Of a stretch of 64,000 nt of DNA, positions 21,868-30,508 are shown piece after piece. The translations under genes and the position numbers were made by a program. Origin of the DNA: Salinibacter grassmerensis (GTDB lineage: Bacteria > Bacteroidota > Rhodothermia > Rhodothermales > Salinibacteraceae). Positions within the stretch are counted from its first letter, which is position 1. Each line of letters starts with the position of its first letter. The stretch spans positions 842,818-906,817 of the forward strand of contig NZ_CAMTTF010000001.1 in the NCBI RefSeq assembly GCF_947077765.1. The letters are read 5' to 3'. Below the pieces are notes generated by a model. It saw only the letters and a program-made list of their open reading frames with translations, made no database searches and was not told where the DNA came from.

Positions 21868-23691
21868 ATGTCGAGCTACCCCACCCCGAGTCAGTACCAG
21901 GAGGCGCTTCAGGCCCCCGCCGTCGCGTTTTCGGATTCCGAGCTTCAGGACAGCACGCCCCGCACCAATCCGCTCGGCCTGCCGCAGCCCATCACCGGGT
22001 CGTTTGCCGCCGTCTTCCCGGTGACGACGGCAACGGGAGGGCGGTATGCGGCCAAGTGCTTCCTGTCGGAGATGCCCGCCCAGCACGCCCGGTATGAGGC
22101 CGTCGCTGAGGCCCTGGAAGCGGCCGACCACGATGCGTTCGTTGAGTTTGCGTACCAGCCGGAGGGCATCTCGGTGCGCGGGAACGCGTATCCACTGCTC
22201 AAGATGGAGTGGACCGAGGGCACGACCCTAAACCGGTTCGTGGACGACCACCTCGACCGGCCCGGCGTGCTCGACCGACTGGTCGAGGCCTGGGCCCGCC
22301 TCATGGCGGACCTGGAGGGAATGGACCTGGCCCATGGCGACCTTCAGCACGGGAACGTACTGGTGGAGACGGCGGGCGAGGCGCTGCGGCTCCGGCTCGT
22401 CGACTACGATACCATGTATGTCCCGGCGCTGGAGGGACGGGCGAGTGCGGAGGTGGGGCACCGCAACTACCAGCACCCCGACCGCACCGACGCCGACTTT
22501 GGGCCTGCCCTTGATCGGTTTTCCGGCCTCGTCGTCTACACCGCCCTGCGGGCCTGTGCCGCCCGGCCCGAGCTGTGGGACGAGTACAATACCGGAGAAA
22601 ACCTGCTCTTCCGCGACGCCGACTTTTACGCCCCCGAAGAGTCGTCTCTCTTCGACGCCCTGGCCCAGACTGAGTCCCTTCGGGCACTGACGGACGCGCT
22701 GCGGACGGCCTGTTACGTGGAGCCCGCCGACGTGCCGCCGCTGGCGGACGTGCGGGAGGGACGCCTGGAGCCAAGCCAAGTCTCGGTCTCCCGGTCACGG
22801 GCGCGGCAGGGGCGCGACGCGGCCGAGCGGAGCACAGTCGCCCGCGTCTTCCTGCCCACGACGATTGGGGGTGGGGGAATTGCTCTTGGACTGGCCGCAG
22901 TGGGATGGTTCCTCGTCGCCGCCGGGGTGCTTCTGGTCGGGATGGGTGTGGGGGTGGGGGTAGTCGCGACGCGGTACCGTCGTCTCTCCCTCGTCCGGCG
23001 TCGGCGCCGGCTGGAGCAGGAGGCCGGCCGCTTCGCGTCTGCGATCCGGGAGCTCGAACGCGAGGTCGAGAGCCTCCAGGAGAAGCGCGCGGAGTTGCGC
23101 ACGTCGATGGACGAGCGGCGGCAGGAGCGGCTGCGGGAGATCCAGGCAAAGGTGCTCCACGACCGGCTGAAGCACCATTTTGTCGAGGAGGTACGGAATG
23201 TCGAGGGACTCACCCACAAGCACGTCGTGCGGCTGAAGGCCGCCAATCTCCGCACCGCCTCGGAGGTCACGCCGGAGGCCGTCGAAAAGGTGCGCCGCAT
23301 TAGCGACCGGGCCCGCGCTCGGCTCAAGATGTGGCGGGCGGCGCTGGAGGAGAAGTACACCGACGAGATTCCGGACGCGTTGTCCCCGGCCCAGGAGCGA
23401 CGCCTTCAACGCTACATTGAGCACCGGATCGAGGATCTTGACGAACAGATCGCCCGCACCCGTGAGAAGAGTCAGACGCAGCGGACGGAGCGCGAGCGCA
23501 TTGAGGAGCGGCTCGACGAGATGCCAGACCTGAGCGTCGGGCGCTACGTGCGCTACTTGCTTCGGATCGACACGCTACCGGACCGGGCAGAAGGGCCCCC
23601 CACGCCCGCGCCACGTTCCGAAGCCGACTCGCCTCCTGATCGCGCGCCGGTCCCGGAGCCAGTTGAGGACGACCGCCCGTGGTGGGAGTAG
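21868..23691 (+). CDS. Protein kinase with membrane segments, coiled coil and helix-hairpin-helix (TerY-P kinase)
   Basis: A 607-residue protein. Residues 1 to about 280 are a kinase fold: a likely ATP lysine K63 in YAAKCFL, catalytic loop AHGDLQHGNVLV (D158) and metal site LVDYDTMYVP. Residues about 327-370 form one or two membrane segments (GGGGIALGLAAVGWFLVAAG). Residues about 375-430 are a charged coiled coil. Residues about 440-490 (VEGLTHKHVVRLKAANLRTA) form a helix-hairpin-helix, followed by more coiled coil and a proline-rich acidic tail. The vWA, PP2C and kinase-HhH arrangement is the TerY-P triad. ATG 21868 directly follows the phosphatase stop. Confidence 0.88.
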   Translation: MSSYPTPSQYQEALQAPAVAFSDSELQDSTPRTNPLGLPQPITGSFAAVFPVTTATGGRYAAKCFLSEMPAQHARYEAVAEALEAADHDAFVEFAYQPEGISVRGNAYPLLKMEWTEGTTLNRFVDDHLDRPGVLDRLVEAWARLMADLEGMDLAHGDLQHGNVLVETAGEALRLRLVDYDTMYVPALEGRASAEVGHRNYQHPDRTDADFGPALDRFSGLVVYTALRACAARPELWDEYNTGENLLFRDADFYAPEESSLFDALAQTESLRALTDALRTACYVEPADVPPLADVREGRLEPSQVSVSRSRARQGRDAAERSTVARVFLPTTIGGGGIALGLAAVGWFLVAAGVLLVGMGVGVGVVATRYRRLSLVRRRRRLEQEAGRFASAIRELEREVESLQEKRAELRTSMDERRQERLREIQAKVLHDRLKHHFVEEVRNVEGLTHKHVVRLKAANLRTASEVTPEAVEKVRRISDRARARLKMWRAALEEKYTDEIPDALSPAQERRLQRYIEHRIEDLDEQIARTREKSQTQRTERERIEERLDEMPDLSVGRYVRYLLRIDTLPDRAEGPPTPAPRSEADSPPDRAPVPEPVEDDRPWWE

Positions 23692-23739
23692 AGGCCGGAG
23701 CGAGGGGGAACGCACCGCCAGGGGGACGGTCCTCCCGAA

Positions 23740-24156
23740 CTACTCATCCTCGTCCCAGAGGTCCTCTAGGTCGTCGATTGTCGTATCCGACGGTTCTTCC
23801 TCGGGGGTGTCGTCGCCGCGCACGAGGGCAAGAATGGCGTTGTGCTGGACGATCATGTAGTTCGTGTCCTCGTAGCGCAGGTCGATCGCCTCGTTGCCCA
23901 TGAAGAAGGCATAGTCGCCCGGATCGGCCTGGAGCGGCAGGTACCGGACGGGCGTTTCGGACTCCTTCCAGGTTTCGCTCTCGCTATACTCGGGGTTCTG
24001 GGTCAAGTAGCCCGGGCCGGTTTTTACGACCCGCCCGCTCAGCACTTCTCCTTGCTGAGATACCGACGCGGGGAGAACAAGACCAGTGTCCGTCTTGTCT
24101 TCGCCAGTCTGTGGCTCGATGAGAACGCGATCGCCGACGACAAGCAGGTCCGCCAT
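23740..24156 (-). CDS. GroES/Cpn10-like co-chaperonin homologue
   Basis: A 138-residue protein whose first part has the Cpn10 pattern: VVGDRVLIEPQTGEDKTDTG, the mobile-loop-like TGLVLPASVSQQGEV, then SGRVVKTGPGY and later MIVQHNAILALV. It carries an insertion (about residues 47-85) rich in aromatic and acidic residues and a very acidic tail ending in EDLWDEDE. True GroES is about 95 residues and is normally beside groEL, which is not here, so this looks like a divergent paralogue. ATG 24156 is chosen because it starts the domain. The gene converges with the kinase gene. Confidence 0.78.
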   Translation of the reverse strand: MADLLVVGDRVLIEPQTGEDKTDTGLVLPASVSQQGEVLSGRVVKTGPGYLTQNPEYSESETWKESETPVRYLPLQADPGDYAFFMGNEAIDLRYEDTNYMIVQHNAILALVRGDDTPEEEPSDTTIDDLEDLWDEDE

Positions 24157-24306
24157 AAACAAAGGCGTGAACTCGTAGAGGGAACGGAGCAAAAAATACG
24201 ACAGACCTAACGAGGCCGTCGGGCGCAGGTTCATGCTCCCACAGGGTTTGCACAAAAACCATACGTACCCTTGGCGCCGGACCCGGACGAACCGAGATGT
24301 CCTTCG

Positions 24307-24399
24307 CTAGACGAACTGAAAAACGGCGTAGACAAGAAGGCTCACAACGCCCGCAGCAATGGCCATCAGCCGGATCGTGCGGTCAATCGGGTTCTCCAT
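24307..24399 (-). CDS. Very small single-span membrane protein
   Basis: A 30-residue frame, MENPIDRTIRLMAIAAGVV..., with a short basic/polar head and one hydrophobic helix of about 18 residues (MAIAAGVVSLLVYAVFQF). A longer in-frame start exists at 24489 but adds non-domain sequence. Small single-span proteins are easily missed. Support comes only from hydrophobicity and start position. Confidence 0.45.
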   Translation of the reverse strand: MENPIDRTIRLMAIAAGVVSLLVYAVFQFV

Positions 24400-24608
24400 G
24401 GTGGAGGTGGAGGGACCAGAAGTGGTGGGGAAAAATGGGTTTGTCAGTTCCAAACGTACAAGCCCGTCGTGTTTATTCAAACTGGGCACATTGTAAGTTC
24501 ATAGCTTATTCTGAAGAGATATCGCGTCTCACGAGAGGGTCGCAGCGGAGTGCGAAGGGCAGTGGGCGAGTCCGAAGGGCATTAAAGCGGACGAGGCTGC
24601 GCTGGCCC

Positions 24609-25358
24609 TCATCCTGAGGATTGAGGGCGTGCCGCCGCATCCACGTACCAGAGCAGCGTGGCACGGGGACGCACCTGAGCGGCCGGCAGGGAGGAGTCGT
24701 CCCGGTCGAGCACGCGGGTGAGGGCGTCTTCTTTTCCTTCGCCGGCGACGAGAAAAACAGCGCGCCGAGCGCCGTTGAGCACCGGCAGGGTGCACGTCAG
24801 ACGGCGGGAGATCTCGTGGCGGGGCGGAGCGGTGACGGGCCGGACCCATTCCTCGTCGGCGCGTCGCTGTTCGGGTGTGCCGGTCTCGGGGAAGAGGGAG
24901 GCCGTGTGGCCGTCGCCCCCGAGGCCGAGAAGAATAGTATCGAACGTCGTGGAGCGGTCGGGGAAATGGCGCCGAAGCGTCTCCGTGTAGGCTGTGGCGG
25001 CCGCGTCGGGGGAGTCCAGGTGGGTCGGCATGGGGTGCACCTGGTCGGCCGGAATGGGAACCGCATCAATGAGGGCGTCGGTCGCCATTCGGGCGTTGCT
25101 GTCGGGATGGTCGAGAGGGACGACCCGCTCGTCCCCCCAGAACAGGTGAATTTGGGACCAGGGCAGGGGAGCCTCGGCCTCCGCCGCGAGAAGCTCGTAG
25201 AGGCGCCGCGGCGTACTGCCGCCCGCCAGGGCGAGGGCATAGCGGTCCTGAGAGCGGAGGGTCTCCCGGATGTCTGCCGTCAGGTCTTGGGCCGCCGCCC
25301 GACTCAGGGCTTCGAGGTCGGGAAACCGGTGAACGACAGACGCGGGCGATTGAGACAT
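24609..25358 (-). CDS. pgl: 6-phosphogluconolactonase
   Basis: Hydrolyses 6-phosphogluconolactone in the oxidative pentose phosphate pathway (cytoplasm). The 249-residue protein has the DevB/SOL family signatures LALAGGSTPRRLYELLA near residue 45, HLFWGDERVVPLDHPDSNAR, and ILLGLGGDGHTASLFPETG. Length is normal for the family. Zwf and Gnd are not in this window. The gene stands alone on the minus strand. Confidence 0.93.
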   Translation of the reverse strand: MSQSPASVVHRFPDLEALSRAAAQDLTADIRETLRSQDRYALALAGGSTPRRLYELLAAEAEAPLPWSQIHLFWGDERVVPLDHPDSNARMATDALIDAVPIPADQVHPMPTHLDSPDAAATAYTETLRRHFPDRSTTFDTILLGLGGDGHTASLFPETGTPEQRRADEEWVRPVTAPPRHEISRRLTCTLPVLNGARRAVFLVAGEGKEDALTRVLDRDDSSLPAAQVRPRATLLWYVDAAARPQSSG

Positions 25359-25455
25359 GCAGATGTGCGGATTTAGGAAAACGAAGGGCTGGACTCACTC
25401 GGCAGCCTGGCGGCAGGCCTCAGTCGGCCCGGATGAGTACAGCATTCGGGACGAC

Positions 25456-26514
25456 TCACGCCGGCTGCAGGCTGGGCTGGGGCGAGGTCGGCAGGGTAAA
25501 ATGAAACGTGGAGCCCTCTTCGGGGGCGCTCTCGACGTGAAGTTCGCGATCGTGGGCGGCCAGGATGTGTTTCACGATGGCGAGACCCAGCCCGGTTCCG
25601 CCTTGATTGCGGGATCGGCTCTTGTCCACGCGGTAGAAGCGCTCGGTGAGGCGGGGAAGATGATCGGGCGAGATGCCGATGCCGTCGTCCACGACGCGGA
25701 TCACGACCTCGTCGTTTTGAACCTCGGCCTCCAACTGTACCGTGCCGTCCTCTTCGTTGTACTTGATGGCGTTGTCCACCAGGTTCACGAGCACCCGGCG
25801 GAGACGGTCGAAGTCGCCGTAAACCTGGGGAAGGTCCGGTGCGACCTTCTGGCGGGGCATGATGCCCTTCTCCTCGGCTCGAATCTCGACCGACTCGACC
25901 GCGGCGTCGAACAGCTCCATCACGTTAAACGCCTCGTTCGACATGTCCAACTCGTCCGTCTCGATTTTGGTAATGGTCGAGAGGTCACGGGCCAGGTTGT
26001 CCAGGCGGTTGGCGTGGTGGAGGATTTTTTTGAGGAACGTGCGGTTTACCGACTCGTCGTGGAGGGCGCCGTCCAGCAGCGTCTCGGCGAAGCCCTGAAC
26101 GGAAAAGATCGGGGTCTTGAGTTCGTGGGACACGTTCCCGATAAACTCGCGCCGGTAGCTTTCCATCTCCTTGAGCTCCTGGATTTCGGTCTCCAGGCTC
26201 TGGCCCGTGCGGTAGACCTCCCAGAGAAGCGTGCTGAGCTCATCGCCGTGGGGGCCGGAGGGCGGTGTCTGGGCGTCAAACTCGTGGGTGCGGATCTCGT
26301 GCAGCACGGACTGGAGGTGACGGAGGCGGCGGTGGAGCCAGATGTGGCTCGTGGCGTAGACGAGGACGGCGGTGCCCAGTCCGAGAAGGGCGGCGCCCTC
26401 GACCGAGAGGTTTGTCCCCAGCACCGCGCCCCCCCCGGCAACGATGCCCGCCGCGCCTCCAATTTTGAGGCCCAGGCGACTCACGAATGGAGGAAGCCGT
26501 GGAACGAACGACAC
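25456..26514 (-). CDS. PhoR-type sensor histidine kinase
   Basis: A 352-residue membrane-bound kinase. Two hydrophobic segments (about residues 15-33 and 38-58) are joined by a very short loop, so there is little periplasmic sensing domain. The HAMP-like linker leads to the phosphorylated His H130 in FIGNVSHELKTPIFSVQGFAE. The ATPase domain shows LVNLVDNAIKYNEED (N box), VVDDGIGISPDHLP (G1), ERFYRVDKSRSRNQGGTGLGLAIVKHI (F and G2). The sequence around H130 resembles PhoR/ResE kinases. No response regulator gene is adjacent, so its partner must be elsewhere. Confidence 0.93.
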   Translation of the reverse strand: MSFVPRLPPFVSRLGLKIGGAAGIVAGGGAVLGTNLSVEGAALLGLGTAVLVYATSHIWLHRRLRHLQSVLHEIRTHEFDAQTPPSGPHGDELSTLLWEVYRTGQSLETEIQELKEMESYRREFIGNVSHELKTPIFSVQGFAETLLDGALHDESVNRTFLKKILHHANRLDNLARDLSTITKIETDELDMSNEAFNVMELFDAAVESVEIRAEEKGIMPRQKVAPDLPQVYGDFDRLRRVLVNLVDNAIKYNEEDGTVQLEAEVQNDEVVIRVVDDGIGISPDHLPRLTERFYRVDKSRSRNQGGTGLGLAIVKHILAAHDRELHVESAPEEGSTFHFTLPTSPQPSLQPA

Positions 26515-26642
26515 GGACTCTGTGGAGCTGTCGGAAACCCAAAATGAGATCGGTTCGGGTCATACTTCCTTGCCCCAGCTTCGCGTTCCGCTGTTTCGGG
26601 GCCGGAGGCGTTAACAAACCGAAAACCGTTTCCGGCGAGGCG

Positions 26643-27392
26643 TTACGGGGTGGTGGGGAGCCCTTCCTCCTCGTCGCGGGTAGGTAGGCGGTCGACGAGT
26701 GAGGACAGGGGCGGATCGTGGGCCTCCGCGAACAGCTCGAACGACACGTGGTCGCCGACGGTGTCGAGGGGGCGGTGCTCCTCAATGACGGGGCGGTAGG
26801 TTTCGTAGCAGTGGAGGGCTTCGCGTCCCGTCTCCAGGTCCTCGTCCCGGATTGGAAGCTGGCAGTCGATGAGCGCCGGGGGCGAGTGCCCGAGGTGAGG
26901 AGGCCGATCCGTGTCCTCGGGGGCAGGGGGGAGCGTGTAGAAGGCAAGGCGGCGGGGAAAGGCCGCCCCGTCCCGGCGAAGGGCACACACTGCGCGCTTC
27001 ACAACAGCGTGGGACACGAGGTGGTCGGGGTGTCCACTGATGCCGTGGACGGGATACGTGACGACCACGTCCGGCTCATGGGCGTGGATGTGGGCGATCA
27101 CCTCGTCCTCCAGCACCAGCGGATTGAGCTCGGCGAGCCCGCCGTCCGGGTACTCCAGGACAGTCAGGGAGCTGACGTCCAGGGTGGCCGCCACCCCCTG
27201 CATCTCCTGGTAACGCGCCTCCGCCATTTCCTCTTTTGAGTACCCGAGGCGCTCCCGTTGCGACGTTGCCTCGCCCCGCGTGAGGGTGAGCAGGTGCACC
27301 TCGTGTCCCGCGCGGCGCTGTTGGGCGAGGGCGGGCACGGGGCCAAAACACTCGTCGTCGGGGTGCGGAAAGACGTACAGCAGGGATGCCAT
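26643..27392 (-). CDS. PIG-L/LmbE-family N-deacetylase
   Basis: A zinc-dependent deacetylase of N-acetylglucosaminyl-type substrates, 249 residues. The metal motif HPDDE (H10, D12, D13, E14) in YVFPHPDDECFGP is at the N-terminus, with the second region VVTYPVHGISGHPDHLVSHAV. Related enzymes act in bacillithiol, mycothiol or glycolipid synthesis; the substrate here is not evident. ATG 27392 places the motif at residue 10, as is usual. It is the last gene of the leftward group that follows the B12 genes, 88 bases after the ferredoxin-like gene, so it may or may not share their transcript. Confidence 0.88.
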   Translation of the reverse strand: MASLLYVFPHPDDECFGPVPALAQQRRAGHEVHLLTLTRGEATSQRERLGYSKEEMAEARYQEMQGVAATLDVSSLTVLEYPDGGLAELNPLVLEDEVIAHIHAHEPDVVVTYPVHGISGHPDHLVSHAVVKRAVCALRRDGAAFPRRLAFYTLPPAPEDTDRPPHLGHSPPALIDCQLPIRDEDLETGREALHCYETYRPVIEEHRPLDTVGDHVSFELFAEAHDPPLSSLVDRLPTRDEEEGLPTTP

Positions 27393-27480
27393 CGGGGCAG
27401 GAGGGGGTTTCAAGAGACAACACGCGTTCTCCTATGCACGAGTTGCTCGCTTGGTTGCCGCGGGGGGCACGCAGACTATA

Positions 27481-27711
27481 CTAAGAAGAGGCGGGCCCTG
27501 TACCGGAATCTTCGTCCTCCTCGATGACCTCGTGGAAAACAGTCTGGTCCGTCTCCAACATGCGGCGCACGTAGGGATGGCAGAGCTGGCAGTTTTCGCC
27601 GAAGGTTACGTGGGCCTGAAGCTCGCCGATGGAGTCCGCCCCCGTTTCTTCCGCCACGGTCTTCAGGGCCGCAAACGTCTGCTCGTAACAGTAGCAGCGG
27701 TCGATGGTCAT
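27481..27711 (-). CDS. BFD-like [2Fe-2S]-binding small protein
   Basis: A 76-residue protein with the spacing of a BFD-type [2Fe-2S] domain: C6-x-C8 in DRCYCYEQTF and C41-x-x-C44 in ENCQLCHPYVRRML, 32 residues apart. The tail is acidic. BFD proteins hand electrons to bacterioferritin or other partners. It begins 27 bases after the BtuF-like gene, so it is probably co-transcribed with B12 uptake. A role in cobalamin reduction is speculative. Cluster binding is inferred from cysteine spacing only. Confidence 0.78.
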   Translation of the reverse strand: MTIDRCYCYEQTFAALKTVAEETGADSIGELQAHVTFGENCQLCHPYVRRMLETDQTVFHEVIEEDEDSGTGPASS

Positions 27712-27738
27712 CGTAGAAGAGACGAGGATAAGAAAGAA

Positions 27739-28683
27739 TTACTGAGTCGATGAGGGAACCGGGGCCGGGTCGTTCCGCCAGGCCGTTTCTCGATAAGAGC
27801 GATCGAACGCGGCGTGGAAGCGGTCCGGGTGGAGGATCTCGGCCAGAATGTCCAGCGAGGTCGCCAGGCGCGGGCCGGGCCGGTTGAAGAAGTGATTCCC
27901 GTCGGTCAGGTATACGTGCCCCGCCTGGACGGCTCGGAGGGTGGCCCACCGCCGGTCGGTCCGGAGAACGTCCATCTCCGTGTCAGTCCGGGGCAGGCCG
28001 AACCCACAAGCCATCACGACGACGCGGTCCGGGTCGGCGTCGTGCAGGGCGTCGAGGTCGCCGCGGCGATGGGCGAAGACCGGCGTCCCACCCGCCGCCT
28101 CCAGGAGCGTCGGGACCCAGCCCCCGGCCCCCATCAACGGATCGATCCACTCCAGGGCCGCGACCGTGGGGCGGTTGGCCGTGTCGGCGGGCGTCACTGA
28201 GTTCGAGGTCGTCTGCATCCGGTCGCGCATCCGGCGGACGACCCGGTCGCCACGCTCAGGGCAGCCAAGCGCCTCGGCCACGCGCCGGATGTCGTCGCGC
28301 ACGTCCGCCAGGGACCGCGGCTCCAGGGCCACGACCGTCGGGTCGCCCTCCATGCGGTCGGCCACCGCCTGCTCGACCGTTGGCAGGGACACGGCGCACA
28401 CCTCGCACTGCGACTGGGTAAGGATGAGGTCCGGGCGCAAGGCGTTCAGCCGCTCCTCGTCCACGTCGTAGACCGACATGGCCTCATCCAGGAGGGTGCG
28501 CACCCGGTCGTCAATCTCCCGGCTCGACCCCTCGAGCGGCACCTTCGGGGCAGTGAGGGCGGGCAGTGCCTCCACTCCAGGAGGATGGTCGCACTCGTGC
28601 GAGCGCCCCACCAGGTCGTCCCCGTAGCCGAGGGCGTCCACGATCTCGGTGGCACTGGGAATGAGCGATACAATCCGGGGCAT
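27739..28683 (-). CDS. btuF: BtuF-like cobalamin-binding protein without signal peptide
   Basis: A 314-residue periplasmic-binding-protein fold of the BtuF/FepB group: it opens directly with RIVSLIPSATEIVDALGYGD, then LVGRSHECDHPPGV, and later WIDPLMGAGGWVPTLLEAAG and HVYLTDGNHFFNRPGPR, typical of corrinoid-binding members. Oddly there is no signal peptide: the domain starts at residue 3, and an in-frame TAA lies ten codons upstream, so the start cannot be moved. No btuC or btuD is nearby. It lies between a small membrane protein gene and the BFD gene. Family is secure; location and ligand are inferences. Confidence 0.88.
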   Translation of the reverse strand: MPRIVSLIPSATEIVDALGYGDDLVGRSHECDHPPGVEALPALTAPKVPLEGSSREIDDRVRTLLDEAMSVYDVDEERLNALRPDLILTQSQCEVCAVSLPTVEQAVADRMEGDPTVVALEPRSLADVRDDIRRVAEALGCPERGDRVVRRMRDRMQTTSNSVTPADTANRPTVAALEWIDPLMGAGGWVPTLLEAAGGTPVFAHRRGDLDALHDADPDRVVVMACGFGLPRTDTEMDVLRTDRRWATLRAVQAGHVYLTDGNHFFNRPGPRLATSLDILAEILHPDRFHAAFDRSYRETAWRNDPAPVPSSTQ

Positions 28684-28704
28684 GGGAAAAAGGGGCAGTG
28701 AGGG

Positions 28705-29247
28705 TTACGCCGGGGCGGTCGCCGAGTCCAACTGGAGCGACGGCACTCCTCGTTTCAGCAGAGCCACACCGCCAAACAGGACCCCCACGTACACGGCATT
28801 TCCCGCGAGACTGTTGGCGAGGTACGGCAGTCCGGCGACGTAGCAGGCCCAGAGGCCGGAGGCCGTCGGGGGATAGGTGTCGAACAGCCACCACATCCCG
28901 AAATTCGTGACCAGAAAGAACAGCAGCGACCCGGCCACGGTGGCCCCGGCGACGCGCCCCATGCTTCGATTCGCCCGAAGCCCAAAGCCGAGCACGCCGA
29001 TGGCCGCGAATCCGCCGTACACAAACGGCACCATCGCGTGGAAGCCAATCACGAGGTCGCCCAGCAACAGGGCCACGAGCGACACGCCGAGGCCGACCCA
29101 CCGGTTCGCAAAGTGCGCCCCGCCGAACAAGGCCAGCGCGGCGATGGGCGTGACGTTGGGCGGGTGCGGCACCAGGCGGGCGGCTGCGGCGAGCAGGACG
29201 ATGCCGGTCAGGACGGCGAAGCGAACCAGACGATCGCGAGTTAGCAT
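28705..29247 (-). CDS. Small polytopic membrane protein (DUF6580-like), possible B12-related transporter
   Basis: A 180-residue protein with about five membrane helices and few charges: RFAVLTGIVLLAAAARLVPH, NVTPIAALALFGGAHFANRW, VSLVALLLGDLVIGFHAMVP, GATVAGSLLFFLVTNFGMWW, and a final helix near LAGNAVYVGVLFGGVALL. Size and topology resemble ECF-type substrate-binding subunits and the DUF6580 group of putative transport proteins. It sits between the BtuG-like lipoprotein and the BtuF-like gene (21-base gap). A role in moving corrinoids across the inner membrane is an inference from position. Confidence 0.75.
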   Translation of the reverse strand: MLTRDRLVRFAVLTGIVLLAAAARLVPHPPNVTPIAALALFGGAHFANRWVGLGVSLVALLLGDLVIGFHAMVPFVYGGFAAIGVLGFGLRANRSMGRVAGATVAGSLLFFLVTNFGMWWLFDTYPPTASGLWACYVAGLPYLANSLAGNAVYVGVLFGGVALLKRGVPSLQLDSATAPA

Positions 29248-29305
29248 GGGAGCCTAGTAGATATTTGCCGACAGAAGCAGAGGCACACTAAAACGAGCAG
29301 AGAAC

Positions 29306-30496
29306 CTACTGCCGGTCGCGCAGGAAGATGATATGGGCTGGAGCGATACCCGTCTCGAAGCGAGTGACCTGATTCCCTTCCCGATCGAGTACTATTGCTG
29401 CACCTTTTGCCTCAAAATCGGGGCCATCGTCGGGGCCTACGGGAAGACGCGTGACGTAAAGATTCTGATTCACGTCGTCGTACCCGACCGCAGTGATATT
29501 GACTAATCCGTCATCCTGCGGAACCTCCAAGGTCGCATCCAGCGTGTTGGTGTTCGTATTTACACGGAAGATTTCACCCGTGCCCGGTAGCTCGCTGTTT
29601 CCGAACGTCTCGACACCACTGACGGCGTACAACTCTTCAGCCTCCTCTGAGTAGTAGGCTGACTGGGTGGCATTCGCCGATCCAACAGGGGCACCGAGCT
29701 CCGCTCGATTTACGACTTGTTCGGCGCTCGGATCGAGGAATAGAACCTCGGAGGACCGATCTGCGCTCCCCTGGCAAACCACGGTCACCTCATCCTCACC
29801 GTCCACGAACACGCTCTTCGGACTAGGGCAGCCTTCGAGAGACAGAGTGCTCGTCGCGGTGTCCGCTTCCGTATCCAGAACCGAGAGAGTACCGTCCGCA
29901 GAATTTGCCACAAACGCCTTTCCGGAAACTACGGCAATTCCCTCTGGCGACCGTCCAACATCAATCTGTTTCGTCACTGAGTTATTCTGCAGGTCGAGCA
30001 CGGACACGGTGCTCGTATCAGGAACGAAAGTCTCGTCATCGAAGAGGCTCAGGTTAGGAACGTATCCCTTGTTCTCAGTCGAAAAAGCGATGCGCCGAGG
30101 TGCGCGCGGATTTGAAAACTGGCCGAGCGGCTGCAACCGGTCATCGCCGAAAGTCGTAATCCGGCCAGAGGCGGGACCGGTGTTGTCAACCACGAAGAGA
30201 CGATCGTCATGCAGAGCCAGGCTATTGATGAAGCCCACTTCAATATCGTAAGGTGCGGCGGTAGAGTTGGCGCGATTGTACAGTGTAAGAGAGCCGTCCG
30301 CAGCGTCGACGCCGGGTCCAGAATTGCCAATCACCACGTCTGGGTCTACAGGGAGAGCGTCGTCGTTCGAGCCGAAGAGGTCACAGCCCGTCAGCGAGAG
30401 GGCGGCGACGGCCAGAAATGCGATCCAGACGGCGGGGCGGCGCAGCCGCGCATTCAGAAGAGACGTGAGAACGGAAGACGAGGAAGAAGAACGCAT
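29306..30496 (-). CDS. BtuG-like beta-propeller surface lipoprotein
   Basis: A 396-residue lipoprotein: the lipobox is LSLTGC with C38, followed by acidic residues as in surface-exported lipoproteins. The mature part is made of repeated beta-propeller blades of YncE type, for example VSVLDLQNNSVTKQIDVGRS, KAFVANSADGTLSVLDTEAD, IFRVNTNTNTLDATLEVPQD and IVLDREGNQVTRFETG. It begins 12 bases after btuB, whose leader holds a cobalamin riboswitch. In Bacteroides, BtuG is such a propeller lipoprotein that binds B12 tightly on top of BtuB. Homology to BtuG is inferred from fold, lipobox and position; ligand binding is not shown. Confidence 0.82.
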   Translation of the reverse strand: MRSSSSSSVLTSLLNARLRRPAVWIAFLAVAALSLTGCDLFGSNDDALPVDPDVVIGNSGPGVDAADGSLTLYNRANSTAAPYDIEVGFINSLALHDDRLFVVDNTGPASGRITTFGDDRLQPLGQFSNPRAPRRIAFSTENKGYVPNLSLFDDETFVPDTSTVSVLDLQNNSVTKQIDVGRSPEGIAVVSGKAFVANSADGTLSVLDTEADTATSTLSLEGCPSPKSVFVDGEDEVTVVCQGSADRSSEVLFLDPSAEQVVNRAELGAPVGSANATQSAYYSEEAEELYAVSGVETFGNSELPGTGEIFRVNTNTNTLDATLEVPQDDGLVNITAVGYDDVNQNLYVTRLPVGPDDGPDFEAKGAAIVLDREGNQVTRFETGIAPAHIIFLRDRQ

Positions 30497-30508
30497 CGTC
30501 GATTGAGT

